The translations under genes and the position numbers were made by a program. Below are positions 1 through 8,761 of a DNA stretch of 64,000 bases, one piece after another. This DNA comes from Bacteroidales bacterium (GTDB lineage Bacteria > Bacteroidota > Bacteroidia > Bacteroidales > UBA932). The DNA is taken from assembly GCA_017614715.1 (NCBI GenBank), contig JAGABI010000067.1, positions 1-64,000 on the forward strand. Reading direction: 5' to 3'. The notes under the pieces are model-generated. The model did no database searches. It had not been told where the DNA came from and saw nothing but the letters and a program-made list of their open reading frames with translations. Position 1 is the stretch's first letter. Each line of letters starts with the position of its first letter.

Positions 1-15
1 ATTATTCGTTAAAAA

Positions 16-132
16 TTATGCTTGACGCATTTTGAATTTCGGATTCTTCTTGCAAATAACATACAAGCGGCCTTTACGCTTAACGATCTTGCAATCGTCA
101 CTACGCTTTTTGATGGAAGTCTTAACTTTCAT
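16..132 (-). CDS. rpmJ: 50S ribosomal protein L36
   Basis: A 38-residue basic protein of the large subunit that begins [14 protein letters not shown] and ends in [10 protein letters not shown], the standard L36 pattern. It starts at an ATG read from 132 and stops with TAA at 16-18. Only two cysteines remain (in DDCK and YVICKK). The usual first cysteine and the C-terminal histidine of the zinc-binding form are absent, so this looks like a form that does not bind zinc. It lies 18 bases downstream of infA, at the left end of the operon; the next gene (normally rpsM) lies outside the window. Confidence 0.93.
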   Translation of the reverse strand: MKVKTSIKKRSDDCKIVKRKGRLYVICKKNPKFKMRQA

Positions 133-150
133 TGTGTTTGAGTTTTAATG

Positions 151-369
151 TTATTTATATCTGAAGGAAATTCTTCCTTTGGTCAAATCATACGGAGACA
201 TCTCTACTTTAACCTTGTCACCAGGCAATATCTTGATGTAGTGCATGCGCATCTTGCCCGAAATGTGGGCGATTATCACGTGGCCGTTGTCGAGCTCTAC
301 GCGGAACATAGCGTTTGACAGCGCCTCTATGATTGTTCCATCTTTCTCTATTGCTGACTGTTTTGGCAT
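151..369 (-). CDS. infA: Translation initiation factor IF-1
   Basis: A 72-residue S1-like OB-fold protein with the family motifs [30 protein letters not shown] and [18 protein letters not shown]-1 binds the 30S A site during initiation. Full length for the family. It sits between map and rpmJ, which is the usual Bacteroidales order secY-map-infA-rpmJ, and is probably co-transcribed with them. Confidence 0.97.
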   Translation of the reverse strand: MPKQSAIEKDGTIIEALSNAMFRVELDNGHVIIAHISGKMRMHYIKILPGDKVKVEMSPYDLTKGRISFRYK

Positions 370-398
370 AAATACTTGTTATCCGTTGATTTTGGTTA

Positions 399-1166
399 TT
401 ATTTATTATTCTCTATAAAGTCAAAGGTGGTCAATCGCTCGGCAGCGCCTTTGCGCACCACTACTGTCATCTCAAAGTGAGCCGACTTCTTGCGGTCTGC
501 AGTGTAAACACCCCAGCCGTCATCGTCAAGATATACATCTTTCACACCCTGATTGATCATGGGCTCTATGCATATTACAGAACCTTCGGGGAGTTTTACC
601 CCATGTCCGCGGCGCCCGTAGTTGGGCACCTCGGGGCTCTCGTGCATATTGCGCCCGATGCCGTGACCCACAAGTTCCCGGACCACCGAATAACCGCGCT
701 CTTCGCAATAGCTCTGAACGGCAAATCCGATGTCTCCGGTGCGTGAGCCCGCCCTGGCGGCCTCAATACCTTTGAACAGGGAGGCTTTAGTAGTATCCAG
801 AAGTGCCTGGTCAGCCGCACTAAGCTCTCCACAGCCAAATGTATAGGCCGAGTCTCCGTAATATCCCTTGTAAACTGTGCCGCAGTCAACCGAAACTATG
901 TCGCCCTCTTTGAGCTCGTAGTCAGAAGGAAAACCGTGCACCACATACTCGTTGACCGAGATGCAGAGGGAGTACGGATATCCGCCATAACCCAAGAAGC
1001 CGGGCTGCGCACCGTTGTCGCGGATAAACTCCGCTGCCAGTGCGTCAAGATCCTTGGTCTTGACCCCGGGCGCGATGCTGCGGCCCACCTCGGCGAGCGT
1101 ACGGGAGACGATAAGTGCGTTCTCCCTGAGCAGCGCTATTTCTTCTTCGGTTCTGACTTTGATCAT
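399..1166 (-). CDS. map: Methionine aminopeptidase, type I
   Basis: A 255-residue cytoplasmic metallopeptidase that removes the N-terminal methionine from new proteins. The five metal-binding positions are visible: Asp in SVDCGT, Asp in YGDSAYT, His in LVGHGIGRNMHE, Glu in CIEPMI and Glu in HFEMTVVV. Full length. It is 29 bases downstream of secY and 29 bases upstream of infA, inside the ribosomal operon. Confidence 0.96.
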   Translation of the reverse strand: MIKVRTEEEIALLRENALIVSRTLAEVGRSIAPGVKTKDLDALAAEFIRDNGAQPGFLGYGGYPYSLCISVNEYVVHGFPSDYELKEGDIVSVDCGTVYKGYYGDSAYTFGCGELSAADQALLDTTKASLFKGIEAARAGSRTGDIGFAVQSYCEERGYSVVRELVGHGIGRNMHESPEVPNYGRRGHGVKLPEGSVICIEPMINQGVKDVYLDDDGWGVYTADRKKSAHFEMTVVVRKGAAERLTTFDFIENNK

Positions 1167-1195
1167 AATTCTACCTTACGTACCTTATAAGAATG

Positions 1196-2521
1196 TTACA
1201 TTCCAGAACGACCCTGGAGACGGCCAGTCTTCATAAGTCCGTCGTAGTGACGCATAAGCAGGTGGCTCTCGATATGCTGGAGGGTATCCAGGATAACGCC
1301 CACGAGAATCAGCAGTGAGGTGCCGCCGTAGAAGTGTGCGAACTGGTTGTTGACCCCAAGCAGCTGGGCAAATGCAGGCAGGATAGCCACAAGTGCCAGG
1401 AAAATGGAACCGGGAAGCGTAATGCGTGACATAATGGTGTCAAGATAATCGGCTGTCTTCTTACCGGGCTTTACGCCGGGGATGAAACCACCGTTCTTCT
1501 TGAGATCTTCTGCCATGTTGGTGGGGTTGATGGTCACCGCTGTGTAGAAGTAGGTGAAGATGATCACCATCAGGGCGAAGATGAAGTTATACCAGAATCC
1601 TACGGAATTATTGAGCACAGCCGCAAGACCCTTGGTCACGTTGAAGCGGGTAAACAGCAGGGGGATCAGCATCATGGCCTGTGCAAAGATGATGGGCATA
1701 ACGCCTGCCGCATTCACCTTCAAGGGGATGTTGTTCTTGACGCCGCCGTACATCTTGCCGCCGACTACGCGCTTAGCATACTGTACGGGCACCTTGCGGA
1801 CAGCCTGTACCAGAGCGATGGTAGCAACGAACACGAAGAAGAGTACCACGAGTTCAACGATGAACATCAGGATACCGCCGGTGGTGTTGGTGAACTTCTC
1901 CATAAGCTCCAGGTAGAGAGCCTGAGGGAGACGGGCCACGATACCGATCATAATGATCAGGGAGATACCGTTGCCCACGCCGCGGTCGGTGATGCGCTCG
2001 CCCAGCCACATTACAAACATGGAACCGCCCAGCAGGATGAGGGTAGCCAGGAAGGCGTACCAGCCGCTGCCCATCTGCACCAGGAACGCGCTGGCGGGAA
2101 GCTGTGCGCGCATGTTGGCGATGTAAGCGGGACCCTGGATGGCGAGAATCACGATTGTAAGATATCTGGTATACTGGTTCATTTTTCTGCGGCCGCTCTC
2201 ACCCTCGCGCTGCAGGCGCTGGAAGAACGGGAACATCACACCCAGAAGCTGGATGACGATGGACGCAGAAATGTACGGCATAACGCCCAGTGCAAACACC
2301 GAGGCGTTGCCGAAAGCACCACCCGAGAACATGTTCATAAGGCCGAGCAGGCCCTCGGATGATTGACGCTGGAGGTTGGAGAGCTGGGAAGCGTCGATAC
2401 CGGGAATCACGATGTAGCAGCCCAGTCGATAGACAGCTATCAGCGCGATGGTATAGAGAATCCTCTTGCGCAGCTCCTCAATCTTCCAGATATTCTTTAA
2501 TGTCTGAGTAAAACTTGCCAT
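1196..2521 (-). CDS. secY: Preprotein translocase subunit SecY
   Basis: A 441-residue multi-spanning membrane protein that forms the protein-conducting channel of the Sec translocon. The sequence shows about ten hydrophobic spans, the early IPGIDASQL plug region, LGVMPYISASIVIQLL, and the conserved cytosolic loop with KRVVGGKMYGG. Full length. The gene follows rplO by 5 bases, the classic spc-operon position. Confidence 0.97.
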   Translation of the reverse strand: MASFTQTLKNIWKIEELRKRILYTIALIAVYRLGCYIVIPGIDASQLSNLQRQSSEGLLGLMNMFSGGAFGNASVFALGVMPYISASIVIQLLGVMFPFFQRLQREGESGRRKMNQYTRYLTIVILAIQGPAYIANMRAQLPASAFLVQMGSGWYAFLATLILLGGSMFVMWLGERITDRGVGNGISLIIMIGIVARLPQALYLELMEKFTNTTGGILMFIVELVVLFFVFVATIALVQAVRKVPVQYAKRVVGGKMYGGVKNNIPLKVNAAGVMPIIFAQAMMLIPLLFTRFNVTKGLAAVLNNSVGFWYNFIFALMVIIFTYFYTAVTINPTNMAEDLKKNGGFIPGVKPGKKTADYLDTIMSRITLPGSIFLALVAILPAFAQLLGVNNQFAHFYGGTSLLILVGVILDTLQHIESHLLMRHYDGLMKTGRLQGRSGM

Positions 2522-2526
2522 AGTCT

Positions 2527-2973
2527 TTAAAGAACTGTTGTTGTACCCTCTTTAGCCTCAATCTTGGCAATAGCACTCTTGCTGAATGCGTGGGCGGTGA
2601 CATCCAACTTTGCAGTCAGTTCACCGTTGCCCAGCACCTTCACCAGGTCGGTGGGACGAACCAGCCCTGCTACTACCATATCGTCGATGGTGATGGTAGC
2701 GGAACCGATCTTCTCGCTGAGAGCCTGGAGAGCCGATACGTTGACTACTGCATATTCTACTCGTGTAGGGTTCTTGAATCCGTATTTGGGAAGACGACGC
2801 TGGATAGGCATCTGACCACCTTCGAATCCGATTTTGTGAGAATAACCGCTACGGGCCTGGGCGCCTTTGTTACCACGGGTGGCTGTTCCGCCATGTCCCG
2901 AACCTTCGCCGCGGCCGATACGTTTGTCCTTCTTGGTAGAACCTTCTGCCGGTTTAAGATTGCTTAATTTCAT
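2527..2973 (-). CDS. rplO: 50S ribosomal protein L15
   Basis: A 148-residue protein starting MKLSNLKPAEGSTKKDKRIG, followed by the glycine-rich GRGEGSGHGGTATRGNKG segment and GFEGGQMPIQRRLPK, which are diagnostic of L15. Late-assembling large-subunit protein. It lies 13 bases after rpmD and 5 before secY. Confidence 0.97.
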   Translation of the reverse strand: MKLSNLKPAEGSTKKDKRIGRGEGSGHGGTATRGNKGAQARSGYSHKIGFEGGQMPIQRRLPKYGFKNPTRVEYAVVNVSALQALSEKIGSATITIDDMVVAGLVRPTDLVKVLGNGELTAKLDVTAHAFSKSAIAKIEAKEGTTTVL

Positions 2974-2986
2974 TATTGTCTTCTCC

Positions 2987-3169
2987 CTATTTTACTTCTT
3001 CAACTTTTACAAGATGACGAACCTTTTCAATCATGCCAGCGGTTACGGGGGTGAGCTCGACCTCTACAGTCTGGTGCATCCTGTGAATGCCCAGGCACTG
3101 CATGTTGGCCTGCTGACGCTTGGTTGCACTGGCGGTACTTTTAATTTGGGTAATTTTTACTTTTGCCAT
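2987..3169 (-). CDS. rpmD: 50S ribosomal protein L30
   Basis: A 60-residue bacterial-type L30 with the pattern AKVKITQIKSTASATKRQ and LGIHRMHQTVEVELTP. Full length for the short bacterial form. It lies 13 bases downstream of rpsE and upstream of rplO in the expected order. Confidence 0.95.
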   Translation of the reverse strand: MAKVKITQIKSTASATKRQQANMQCLGIHRMHQTVEVELTPVTAGMIEKVRHLVKVEEVK

Positions 3170-3182
3170 GGTTTGGATCTCC

Positions 3183-3701
3183 TTAACCGTTAAATACCCT
3201 TTCCATAGGAATGCCGCGCAGACCTGCTACAGTGTAGGCGTCGCGCATCTCGCAGAGAGCGGCAACAGTGGCCTTCACCAGGTTGTGAGGGTTGGATGAA
3301 CCTTTACTTTTTGCAATGACATCATGAACGCCTACTGCCTCGAATACGGCACGCATCGCACCACCGGCCTTTACACCGGTACCGGGAGCTGCGGGTTTCA
3401 TGAATACGCGGGCACCGCCAAATTTGGCTTCCTGCTCGTGAGGGATAGTCTTCTTGCTCAGAGGGATCTTAACCAGATTCTTCTTAGCATCTTCGATACC
3501 CTTGGATATAGCTGTCGTTACCTCGTTGGCTTTTCCAAGACCATAGCCTACGACACCGTTCTCATCGCCTACAACGACGATGGCTGCAAAGCTGAAGTGA
3601 CGACCACCCTTGGTGACCTTGGTCACTCTCTGAACCGCTACCAGTCTGTCCTTAAGTTCCAGATCGACGGTTTTAACCTTCTTAGTATTGATATCTGCCA
3701 T
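3183..3701 (-). CDS. rpsE: 30S ribosomal protein S5
   Basis: A 172-residue small-subunit protein with the N-terminal double-stranded RNA-binding fold ([27 protein letters not shown]) and the C-terminal [18 protein letters not shown] and [12 protein letters not shown] motifs. S5 affects translational fidelity. The upstream rplR ends 5 bases before its start. Confidence 0.97.
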   Translation of the reverse strand: MADINTKKVKTVDLELKDRLVAVQRVTKVTKGGRHFSFAAIVVVGDENGVVGYGLGKANEVTTAISKGIEDAKKNLVKIPLSKKTIPHEQEAKFGGARVFMKPAAPGTGVKAGGAMRAVFEAVGVHDVIAKSKGSSNPHNLVKATVAALCEMRDAYTVAGLRGIPMERVFNG

Positions 3702-3706
3702 AGCGC

Positions 3707-4066
3707 TTAGAATTTAAGACCACCCTCGCGGGCAGCGTCTGCCAAACTTTTAACTCTTCCGTGATAGAGATAGCCTCCGCGGTCGAAAGAGACCGTGCTG
3801 ATGCCTTTCTCAAGAGCGCGCTGCGCGATGCAGCCACCCACAACCTTAGCGGCCTCGATGCCGGACTTGCCCTTGCACTGCTCTGCGAGAGCCTTCTCGA
3901 GCGAAGATGCCGATGCGAGAGTGATGCCCTTGGTGTCGTCTACCACCTGAACATAAATCTGCTTATTGCTTCTGAACACTACCATACGGGGGCGCTCGGG
4001 AGTGCCGTTAACCACTTTACGGATGCGGTAGTGAACTCTTTGTCTTCTTTCTTGTTTAGTCATCAT
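3707..4066 (-). CDS. rplR: 50S ribosomal protein L18
   Basis: A 119-residue 5S rRNA-binding protein with [20 protein letters not shown] and the C-terminal [18 protein letters not shown] motif. Two adjacent ATG codons begin the frame (MMTKQE), so the second at 4063 is an equally possible start. It is in the expected order between rplF and rpsE. Confidence 0.96.
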   Translation of the reverse strand: MMTKQERRQRVHYRIRKVVNGTPERPRMVVFRSNKQIYVQVVDDTKGITLASASSLEKALAEQCKGKSGIEAAKVVGGCIAQRALEKGISTVSFDRGGYLYHGRVKSLADAAREGGLKF

Positions 4067-4081
4067 AATTCATTCCTCCTG

Positions 4082-4642
4082 TTATTTAGCGGCAGCAGAC
4101 TTGCCGGCTTTGCGACGCAGCTGTTCTCCGACGAACTTGATACCCTTGCCCTTATAAGGTTCGGGCTTGCGGAACGAACGTACCTTGTGAGCAACCTGAC
4201 CCAGCAATTGCTTATCGCAACTTTTGAGAATCAAAACCGGGTTTGCACCCTTCTTAACAGCCTCAGCCTCGGCCTTGACCTCCTTGGGAAGCTGGAACTG
4301 GATATCGTGGGAATAACCAAGGCTGAAAGTAAGCATCTGGCCCTGAACGTCAACACGATAACCAACACCCACCAATTCCTGTTTGATGGTAAACATCTCG
4401 TGGCAACCAGTCACCATGTTAGCGATCAGTGCGCGGTAGAGACCGTGCATGGAGCGGTGGCGGGGCTGGTCTGTCGGACGAGAGAGAGTAATTTCATTTC
4501 CCTCTACCTTGACTTCGATGTCGGGATCCACTTTCTGGGACATCTCGCCGTGAGGGCCTTTAACCTTAACCACGTTGTCCTTTGTAACCTCAACGGTTAC
4601 GCCGGCGGGAAGGTGTACAGGTAATTTTCCTATTCGTGACAT
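4082..4642 (-). CDS. rplF: 50S ribosomal protein L6
   Basis: A 186-residue protein made of two related alpha/beta domains. It begins MSRIGKLPVHLPAGVTVEV and has the family signature PEPYKGKGIKF near the end, followed by a short basic and alanine-rich tail. It binds 23S rRNA near the factor-binding site. It lies 16 bases downstream of rpsH. Confidence 0.97.
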   Translation of the reverse strand: MSRIGKLPVHLPAGVTVEVTKDNVVKVKGPHGEMSQKVDPDIEVKVEGNEITLSRPTDQPRHRSMHGLYRALIANMVTGCHEMFTIKQELVGVGYRVDVQGQMLTFSLGYSHDIQFQLPKEVKAEAEAVKKGANPVLILKSCDKQLLGQVAHKVRSFRKPEPYKGKGIKFVGEQLRRKAGKSAAAK

Positions 4643-4658
4643 TATTGTAAGATTTTAA

Positions 4659-5054
4659 TTAATAAACATAGCAGAGAACTTCACCGCCTACGTTCATATC
4701 CTTAGCCTCTTTGTCGGTAACAACACCTTTGGAGGTGGAAATGATGGCGATACCCATTCCGTTAAGTACCCTCGGCATATCGTCGGCGCCGGTGTAACGG
4801 CGAAGACCGGGACGGCTTACGCGGATAATCTTCTTGATAGCGGCCTTCTTGGTCTGGGGATGATACTTGAGAGCGATCTTGATGGTGTTAGAAGGGGTGC
4901 CTTCAACAACCTTGTACGCGAGAACGTAACCCTTCTCGTGTAATACGCGAACGATCTCGCATTTGAGCTTGGAAGAGGGGATCTCCACAGTCTTGTGGCC
5001 CGCTGCATAAGCATTGCGAATTCTCGTCAGCAAATCTGCAATTGGATCAGTCAT
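4659..5054 (-). CDS. rpsH: 30S ribosomal protein S8
   Basis: A 131-residue protein beginning MTDPIADLLTRIRNAYAAGH and ending GVVTDKEAKDMNVGGEVLCYVY, both typical of S8. It binds the central domain of 16S rRNA and is the translational repressor of the spc operon in other bacteria; no regulatory site was recognised here. About 93 bases separate it from rpsN, the widest gap inside the operon. Confidence 0.96.
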   Translation of the reverse strand: MTDPIADLLTRIRNAYAAGHKTVEIPSSKLKCEIVRVLHEKGYVLAYKVVEGTPSNTIKIALKYHPQTKKAAIKKIIRVSRPGLRRYTGADDMPRVLNGMGIAIISTSKGVVTDKEAKDMNVGGEVLCYVY

Positions 5055-5147
5055 GTCTTTTCTTTTTTTCAGAACCGCGACGCCCTATTAAATATATTGG
5101 TGGGCGCCCGATATCCTAATTGTTAATTATTATTGAATTCTATCGGT

Positions 5148-5417
5148 TTACCAACTTGCTTTCTTCACTCCCGGGATGAGGCCTTTGGAAGCCATCTCGC
5201 GGAACTGAATACGGCTGATACCAAACTGGCGCATATATCCTTTCGGACGGCCGGTAAGAGAACAACGGTTATGCATGCGGCAAGGGCAGGAGTTCTTCGG
5301 CAGTTTGTCGAGAGCAGCCCAGTCGCCGGCAGCCTTGAGGGCTGCACGTTTCTCTGCATATTTGGCAACTAATTTCGCGCGCTTTACCTCGCGGGCTTTC
5401 ATTGATTCTTTTGCCAT
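5148..5417 (-). CDS. rpsN: 30S ribosomal protein S14
   Basis: An 89-residue S14 of the longer form, beginning [20 protein letters not shown] and containing [19 protein letters not shown]. The short zinc-ribbon form has two CxxC pairs; here only [11 protein letters not shown] is present, so the zinc site is incomplete and this is best read as the zinc-independent type. It is 6 bases downstream of rplE. Confidence 0.96.
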   Translation of the reverse strand: MAKESMKAREVKRAKLVAKYAEKRAALKAAGDWAALDKLPKNSCPCRMHNRCSLTGRPKGYMRQFGISRIQFREMASKGLIPGVKKASW

Positions 5418-5423
5418 ACTCTG

Positions 5424-6053
5424 TTATTTCTTGATGTTTTTAAACGGTAATCCAAATTCTTTGAGGAGAGCGTAAGCCTCTTCGTCGGTGTTGGCAGTGG
5501 TAACGAAAGTGATTTCGAGACCCATTACCTTGACAATCTTGTCGATGTCAATCTCCGGGAAGATGATCTGCTCCTTGACGCCGAGGGTATAGTTGCCACG
5601 ACCGTCAAAGTTCTCTGCGATACCCTTGAAGTCACGGATACGGGGCAGGGAAACTGCGATGAGCCTCTCGAGGAACTCATACATCTTGTTGCCACGGAGG
5701 GTAACCTTGGCGCCGATGGGCATTCCACGACGGAGCTTGAAGTTGGAGATATCTTTACGGGATACAGTCTGAACTGCTTTCTGACCAGTGATAGCGGTGA
5801 GCTCCTGCTGAGCAACCTCAACCAGCTTGCGGTCCTGGGTAGCCTGGCCGACACCCTCGTTGAGAGTGATCTTGACAAGCTTGGGAACCTGCATTACGGT
5901 GGTGTAAGAGAACTGCTTCATCAGATTAGCAACAATCTCTTCGCGATATTTCTTCTGCATGGAAGGGACGTACCCGTTTGCCTTGGGAGTCTCTGCTGCA
6001 GGTTTAGCGGCTTTCTTGGGTGCAGCCTTTGCTGCCTTTGCTTCAGTTGCCAT
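5424..6053 (-). CDS. rplE: 50S ribosomal protein L5 with N-terminal extension
   Basis: A 209-residue 5S rRNA-binding protein. The conserved part runs from about residue 28 ([12 protein letters not shown]) to the C-terminus and has the expected length. The first roughly 27 residues form an alanine/lysine-rich tail ([17 protein letters not shown]) that most L5 proteins lack. Its ATG overlaps the last base of the rplX stop codon at 6053, which supports this start and suggests coupled translation. No other ATG lies in frame before the conserved part except the methionine in PSMQKK. Confidence 0.95.
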   Translation of the reverse strand: MATEAKAAKAAPKKAAKPAAETPKANGYVPSMQKKYREEIVANLMKQFSYTTVMQVPKLVKITLNEGVGQATQDRKLVEVAQQELTAITGQKAVQTVSRKDISNFKLRRGMPIGAKVTLRGNKMYEFLERLIAVSLPRIRDFKGIAENFDGRGNYTLGVKEQIIFPEIDIDKIVKVMGLEITFVTTANTDEEAYALLKEFGLPFKNIKK

Positions 6054-6373
6054 TATTTAATCTCCTCTCCTGATTTTTTAGCATAGCGTACAAGTTTGCC
6101 GTTCTTGCCAGCGCGGCGACCGATTCTGGTGGGACCGCCCTTGACGGGATCGACAACCTGAAGATTTGAAATGTGTATGCCAGCTTCCTGTTTAATAATA
6201 CCACCCTGAGGGTGCTGTGCATTGGGTTTGGTGTGTTTGCTTACCATATTGATACCTTCCACGATAGCGCGGTCCTTATCTTTGAGGACCTCAAGCACCT
6301 GACCGGTTTTGCCCTTGTCGTTGCCGGCGTTTACGTAAACCGTATCACCTTTTTTAATATGTAACTTTTTCAT
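6053..6373 (-). CDS. rplX: 50S ribosomal protein L24
   Basis: A 106-residue assembly-initiator protein of the large subunit. The KOW motif near the N-terminus ([20 protein letters not shown]) is followed by [12 protein letters not shown] and [15 protein letters not shown]. It overlaps rplE by one base and is 12 bases downstream of rplN. Confidence 0.96.
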   Translation of the reverse strand: MKKLHIKKGDTVYVNAGNDKGKTGQVLEVLKDKDRAIVEGINMVSKHTKPNAQHPQGGIIKQEAGIHISNLQVVDPVKGGPTRIGRRAGKNGKLVRYAKKSGEEIK

Positions 6374-6385
6374 AATCGCGCCTAA

Positions 6386-6751
6386 TTAGATTACCTCGGG
6401 GGCAAGTGAAACGATTTTCATATAATTCTCACGCAACTCACGGGCAACGGGGCCGAAGATACGGGTACCTACAACCTCACCTGCTTTTGTGAGCAGAACA
6501 CAAGCATTGTCGTCGAAACGGATATAAGAACCGTCGGGACGGCGGATTTCCTTCTTTGTACGGACTACGACTGCATTGGAAACGGTACCCTTCTTGGTGT
6601 TACCGCCGGGGATAGCGCTCTTTACAGCCACAACAATCTTGTCGCCGACAGTTGCATAACGATGGCGTGTACCACCAAGCACGCGGATGCAGAGAACCTC
6701 TTTTGCACCGCTGTTGTCAGCCACTAATAAACGTGTTTCCTGTTGTATCAT
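6386..6751 (-). CDS. rplN: 50S ribosomal protein L14
   Basis: A 121-residue protein beginning [19 protein letters not shown], with [13 protein letters not shown] and FDDNACVLL, all diagnostic of L14. It binds 23S rRNA near the L19 bridge. It is two bases downstream of rpsQ. Confidence 0.97.
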   Translation of the reverse strand: MIQQETRLLVADNSGAKEVLCIRVLGGTRHRYATVGDKIVVAVKSAIPGGNTKKGTVSNAVVVRTKKEIRRPDGSYIRFDDNACVLLTKAGEVVGTRIFGPVARELRENYMKIVSLAPEVI

Positions 6752-6753
6752 GA

Positions 6754-7008
6754 TTACTTAACTTTTTCTACGATTTCTACTAATCTCCAGCGTTTGGTCT
6801 TGCTAAGGGGACGGGTCTCCATAATGCGAACCTTATCGCCTTCGCTGCACTCGTTCTTATCGTCCTGTGCGACGAACTTGGTGGTTTTATTTACGAACTT
6901 GCCGTAAATGGGATGTTTCTCTTTGGTCTTGACAGCAACGACAATAGACTTGTCCATTTTGTTGCTTACCACAATCCCGACTCTTTCTTTACGAAGATTT
7001 CTTTCCAT
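6754..7008 (-). CDS. rpsQ: 30S ribosomal protein S17
   Basis: An 84-residue OB-fold protein beginning [20 protein letters not shown] with the S17 signature [20 protein letters not shown]. Full length. It lies 12 bases downstream of rpmC. Confidence 0.96.
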   Translation of the reverse strand: MERNLRKERVGIVVSNKMDKSIVVAVKTKEKHPIYGKFVNKTTKFVAQDDKNECSEGDKVRIMETRPLSKTKRWRLVEIVEKVK

Positions 7009-7020
7009 AAGTCAAATCTA

Positions 7021-7221
7021 TTATTTGTTTTCTGCCTTCTTTCTCTCTTCGAGAATAGTAATCATACGAGCAATGTCGCGGCGTGACTTAGCGATAACCG
7101 AAGTGTTGTCCAGAGGAGAGATCACGTGATTCATCTTTGTTACAGAAAGGTTGTGCTTTTCAGCCTCGATCCTCTCTTCGAGATCCTTGATGGACATCTC
7201 GCGAATTTCTTTAGCTTTCAT
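7021..7221 (-). CDS. rpmC: 50S ribosomal protein L29
   Basis: A 66-residue two-helix protein near the exit tunnel, with MKAKEIREMSIKDLEERIEA and the conserved end KSRRDIARMITILEERKKAE. Full length. It is 11 bases downstream of rplP. Confidence 0.95.
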   Translation of the reverse strand: MKAKEIREMSIKDLEERIEAEKHNLSVTKMNHVISPLDNTSVIAKSRRDIARMITILEERKKAENK

Positions 7222-7232
7222 TTCTATTCTCT

Positions 7233-7661
7233 TTAATTCATTGATTCAACATAATCCCTTCTTACAATGAACTTGCAAGAAACAGGGAGTTTCTGAGCGC
7301 CGAGCTCCAGAGCCTCTTTTGCGATCTGTGCAGGAACGCCCTCTGCCTCAAAGATGATGCGGCCGGGAGTGATGGGAGCAACAAAGCCTTCAGGGTTACC
7401 TTTACCTTTACCCATACGTACCTCAGCGGGCTTCTTAGTGTAAGGCTTGTCGGGGAACACGCGAATCCACAGATTACCCTCACGTTTCATGTGACGGGCA
7501 ATTGCCTGACGGGCAGCCTCGATCTGTTGACCGGTGAGCCAGCAGCTTTCCATTGTCTTGAGACCAAATGAACCGAAAGCGAGTTGGTTGCCCCTGCCCG
7601 CGTTACCTTTCATACGGCCTTTCTGCTGCCTTCTAAATTTGGTTTTCTTAGGTTGTAACAT
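7233..7661 (-). CDS. rplP: 50S ribosomal protein L16
   Basis: A 142-residue protein beginning [19 protein letters not shown], with [12 protein letters not shown]-like and [20 protein letters not shown] motifs, then [16 protein letters not shown]16 contacts the A-site tRNA region. It is the first gene of the ribosomal run in this window. In most Bacteroidota rpsC lies directly upstream; here about 1.4 kb of repeats and non-coding sequence come instead, with a promoter at 7738-7768. Confidence 0.97.
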   Translation of the reverse strand: MLQPKKTKFRRQQKGRMKGNAGRGNQLAFGSFGLKTMESCWLTGQQIEAARQAIARHMKREGNLWIRVFPDKPYTKKPAEVRMGKGKGNPEGFVAPITPGRIIFEAEGVPAQIAKEALELGAQKLPVSCKFIVRRDYVESMN

Positions 7662-7737
7662 TGTTTTGTTATTTAAATAATTGCTAATTTCCTGTCTATC
7701 AGCCCCTTAATAGCGCTAGTGGCGGAATAAGGGACTG

Positions 7738-7768
7738 CAAAGGTATACAAATTCTTCAAACCAGCAAA
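7738..7768 (-). promoter_or_regulatory. Promoter of the rplP-rpmJ operon
   Basis: Read on the minus strand this is TTTG (7765-7768), 19 bases, then TACCTTTG (7738-7745). It matches the Bacteroidota primary sigma consensus TTTG-N19-21-TAnnTTTG at every defined position. Transcription would begin near 7730, leaving a leader of roughly 70 bases before rplP. The site shows that rplP-rpmJ can be transcribed independently of the rest of the S10 genes. Confidence 0.8.
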
Positions 7769-7925
7769 CTTTTTTGAAATATTTTTGAAGATTTTCGACC
7801 AAATTTTTCTACACTGATTACGCTTAATTTCAGTTCGTTACAAACCTGCATCCCGCCGCGGTTTTGTCAGTTTGCGACAAAATGTGCACGGCAAAACCAG
7901 ACTATTGTTTTGGGGAGACATTATT

Positions 7926-8068
7926 GACATTCACCGGCCACGGGGAGGAGCGACAGGGACGGCTATGGGGTATGGCCCTGTGGTCAGTCGGGGGAATTTG
8001 TCCCGACCGGCCACCGAAAACGAGAAAAGACCACGTCCATCGACACATTATCGTGGCCGGTGAATGTC
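7926..8068 (+). repeat. 143-bp palindrome-ended repeat, family A copy 1
   Basis: The ends are a perfect 16-bp inverted repeat: GACATTCACCGGCCAC at 7926-7941 and its complement at 8053-8068. Inside are two smaller stems, ACAGGG/CCCTGT and TCGGG/CCCGA. The same 143-bp unit recurs at 8342-8484 and 12427-12569. A conserved tail reading about GATAAGATTGAGAGTTGTGG follows each copy. The form is that of a BIME/REP or MITE-like non-autonomous element, and copy 3 abuts the RAYT promoter. Confidence 0.85.
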
Positions 8069-8100
8069 GTGGCGGGGTGATAAGATTGAGAGTTGTGGCA

Positions 8101-8130
8101 GTATGCAGGCAGTTATTCTCGGCGGGGCCG
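8101..8130 (+). repeat. Partial copy of repeat family B
   Basis: The 30 bases match the first 30 bases of the fuller family B region at 8221-8250 (GTATGCGGGCGGTTATCCTC) with a handful of substitutions, then diverge. It directly follows the tail of family A copy 1, so that composite unit is truncated here. Confidence 0.6.
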
Positions 8131-8224
8131 TTGTCAACATGTCGCGAGTGATGCTAGCCGCTGTTGTTCTTTGCGTGCTGAGGCGGGGCGGGCGCGGTTG
8201 TCGCCGGCAAGGGTGAGGCGGTAT

Positions 8225-8297
8225 GCGGGCGGTTATCCTCGGCGGAGCGAGGAGGGCCGGCAGTAGAGCCCCCCGCAGCTCCGACGGGAGATAACCG
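8225..8297 (+). repeat. Repeat family B, copy 1
   Basis: A 73-bp GC-rich element whose ends pair (CGGTTATC at 8230-8237 with GATAACCG at 8290-8297). The core reads GGCGGAGCGAGGAGGGC and AGAGCCCCCCGCAGCTCC. Related copies are at 8585-8653 (inverted), 12651-12723 and, partly, 28874-28937. No coding potential was recognised. Confidence 0.75.
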
Positions 8298-8341
8298 TCT
8301 CCTTCCCGGATGGCCCCTTTTCCCGGACATACCTCTTTCCT

Positions 8342-8484
8342 GACATTCACCGGCCACGGGGATGGGCGACAGGAACGGCTATGGAGTCTATCTCTGTGGT
8401 CAGTCGGGGGAATTTGTCCCGACCGGCCACTGATATCGAGGAAAGACCACATCCATCGACACACTATCGTGGCCGGTGATTGTC
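8342..8484 (+). repeat. 143-bp palindrome-ended repeat, family A copy 2
   Basis: Same length and same ends as copy 1: GACATTCACCGGCCAC at 8342-8357 and its complement at 8469-8484 with one mismatch (GATTGTC for GAATGTC). The internal stem ACAGG/CTGT and the stem TCGGG/CCCGA are retained although the loops differ. The 85 or so bases after it, up to GCGGGCGGTTATCC near 8556, match those after copy 3, so A plus B behaves as one composite unit. Confidence 0.85.
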
Positions 8485-8584
8485 GTGGCGGAGCGATAAG
8501 GTTGAGAGTTGTGGCGCCCGGAGCGGTTTTCATCGGCGGGTCGTCATGATTGATTTGCGGGCGGTTATCCCCGAATGCGTTGCA

Positions 8585-8653
8585 GTTACCTCCCGGCTGA
8601 GCTGCGGGGGGCTCTACTGCCGGCCCTCCTCGCTCAGCCGAGGATAACTGCCG
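8585..8653 (-). repeat. Repeat family B, inverted copy
   Basis: On the minus strand this matches family B copy 1 closely (CAGTTATCCTCGGC, GAGCGAGGAGGGCCGGCAGT, AGAGCCCCCCGCAGCT). A plus-oriented first part of B at 8556-8569 lies just before it, so two opposed B units meet here. Confidence 0.7.
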
Positions 8654-8761
8654 CAACACTCAGCCGATGGCCAAACCATCATTCACCTGCTACTGAAAAT
8701 TCACGGGTTATCGCCTCCAGGGCATTCTCTCTTGGCATAATTATCTCACCGTGTCGGTTAC

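Noticed and set aside
8048-8659. A 203-codon open frame on the minus strand, and several shorter ones, across the repeats
   Set aside because: They run through the palindromic repeat copies, are rich in Pro/Arg/Thr from GC-rich repeat sequence, and match no protein pattern. The open frames follow from base composition.
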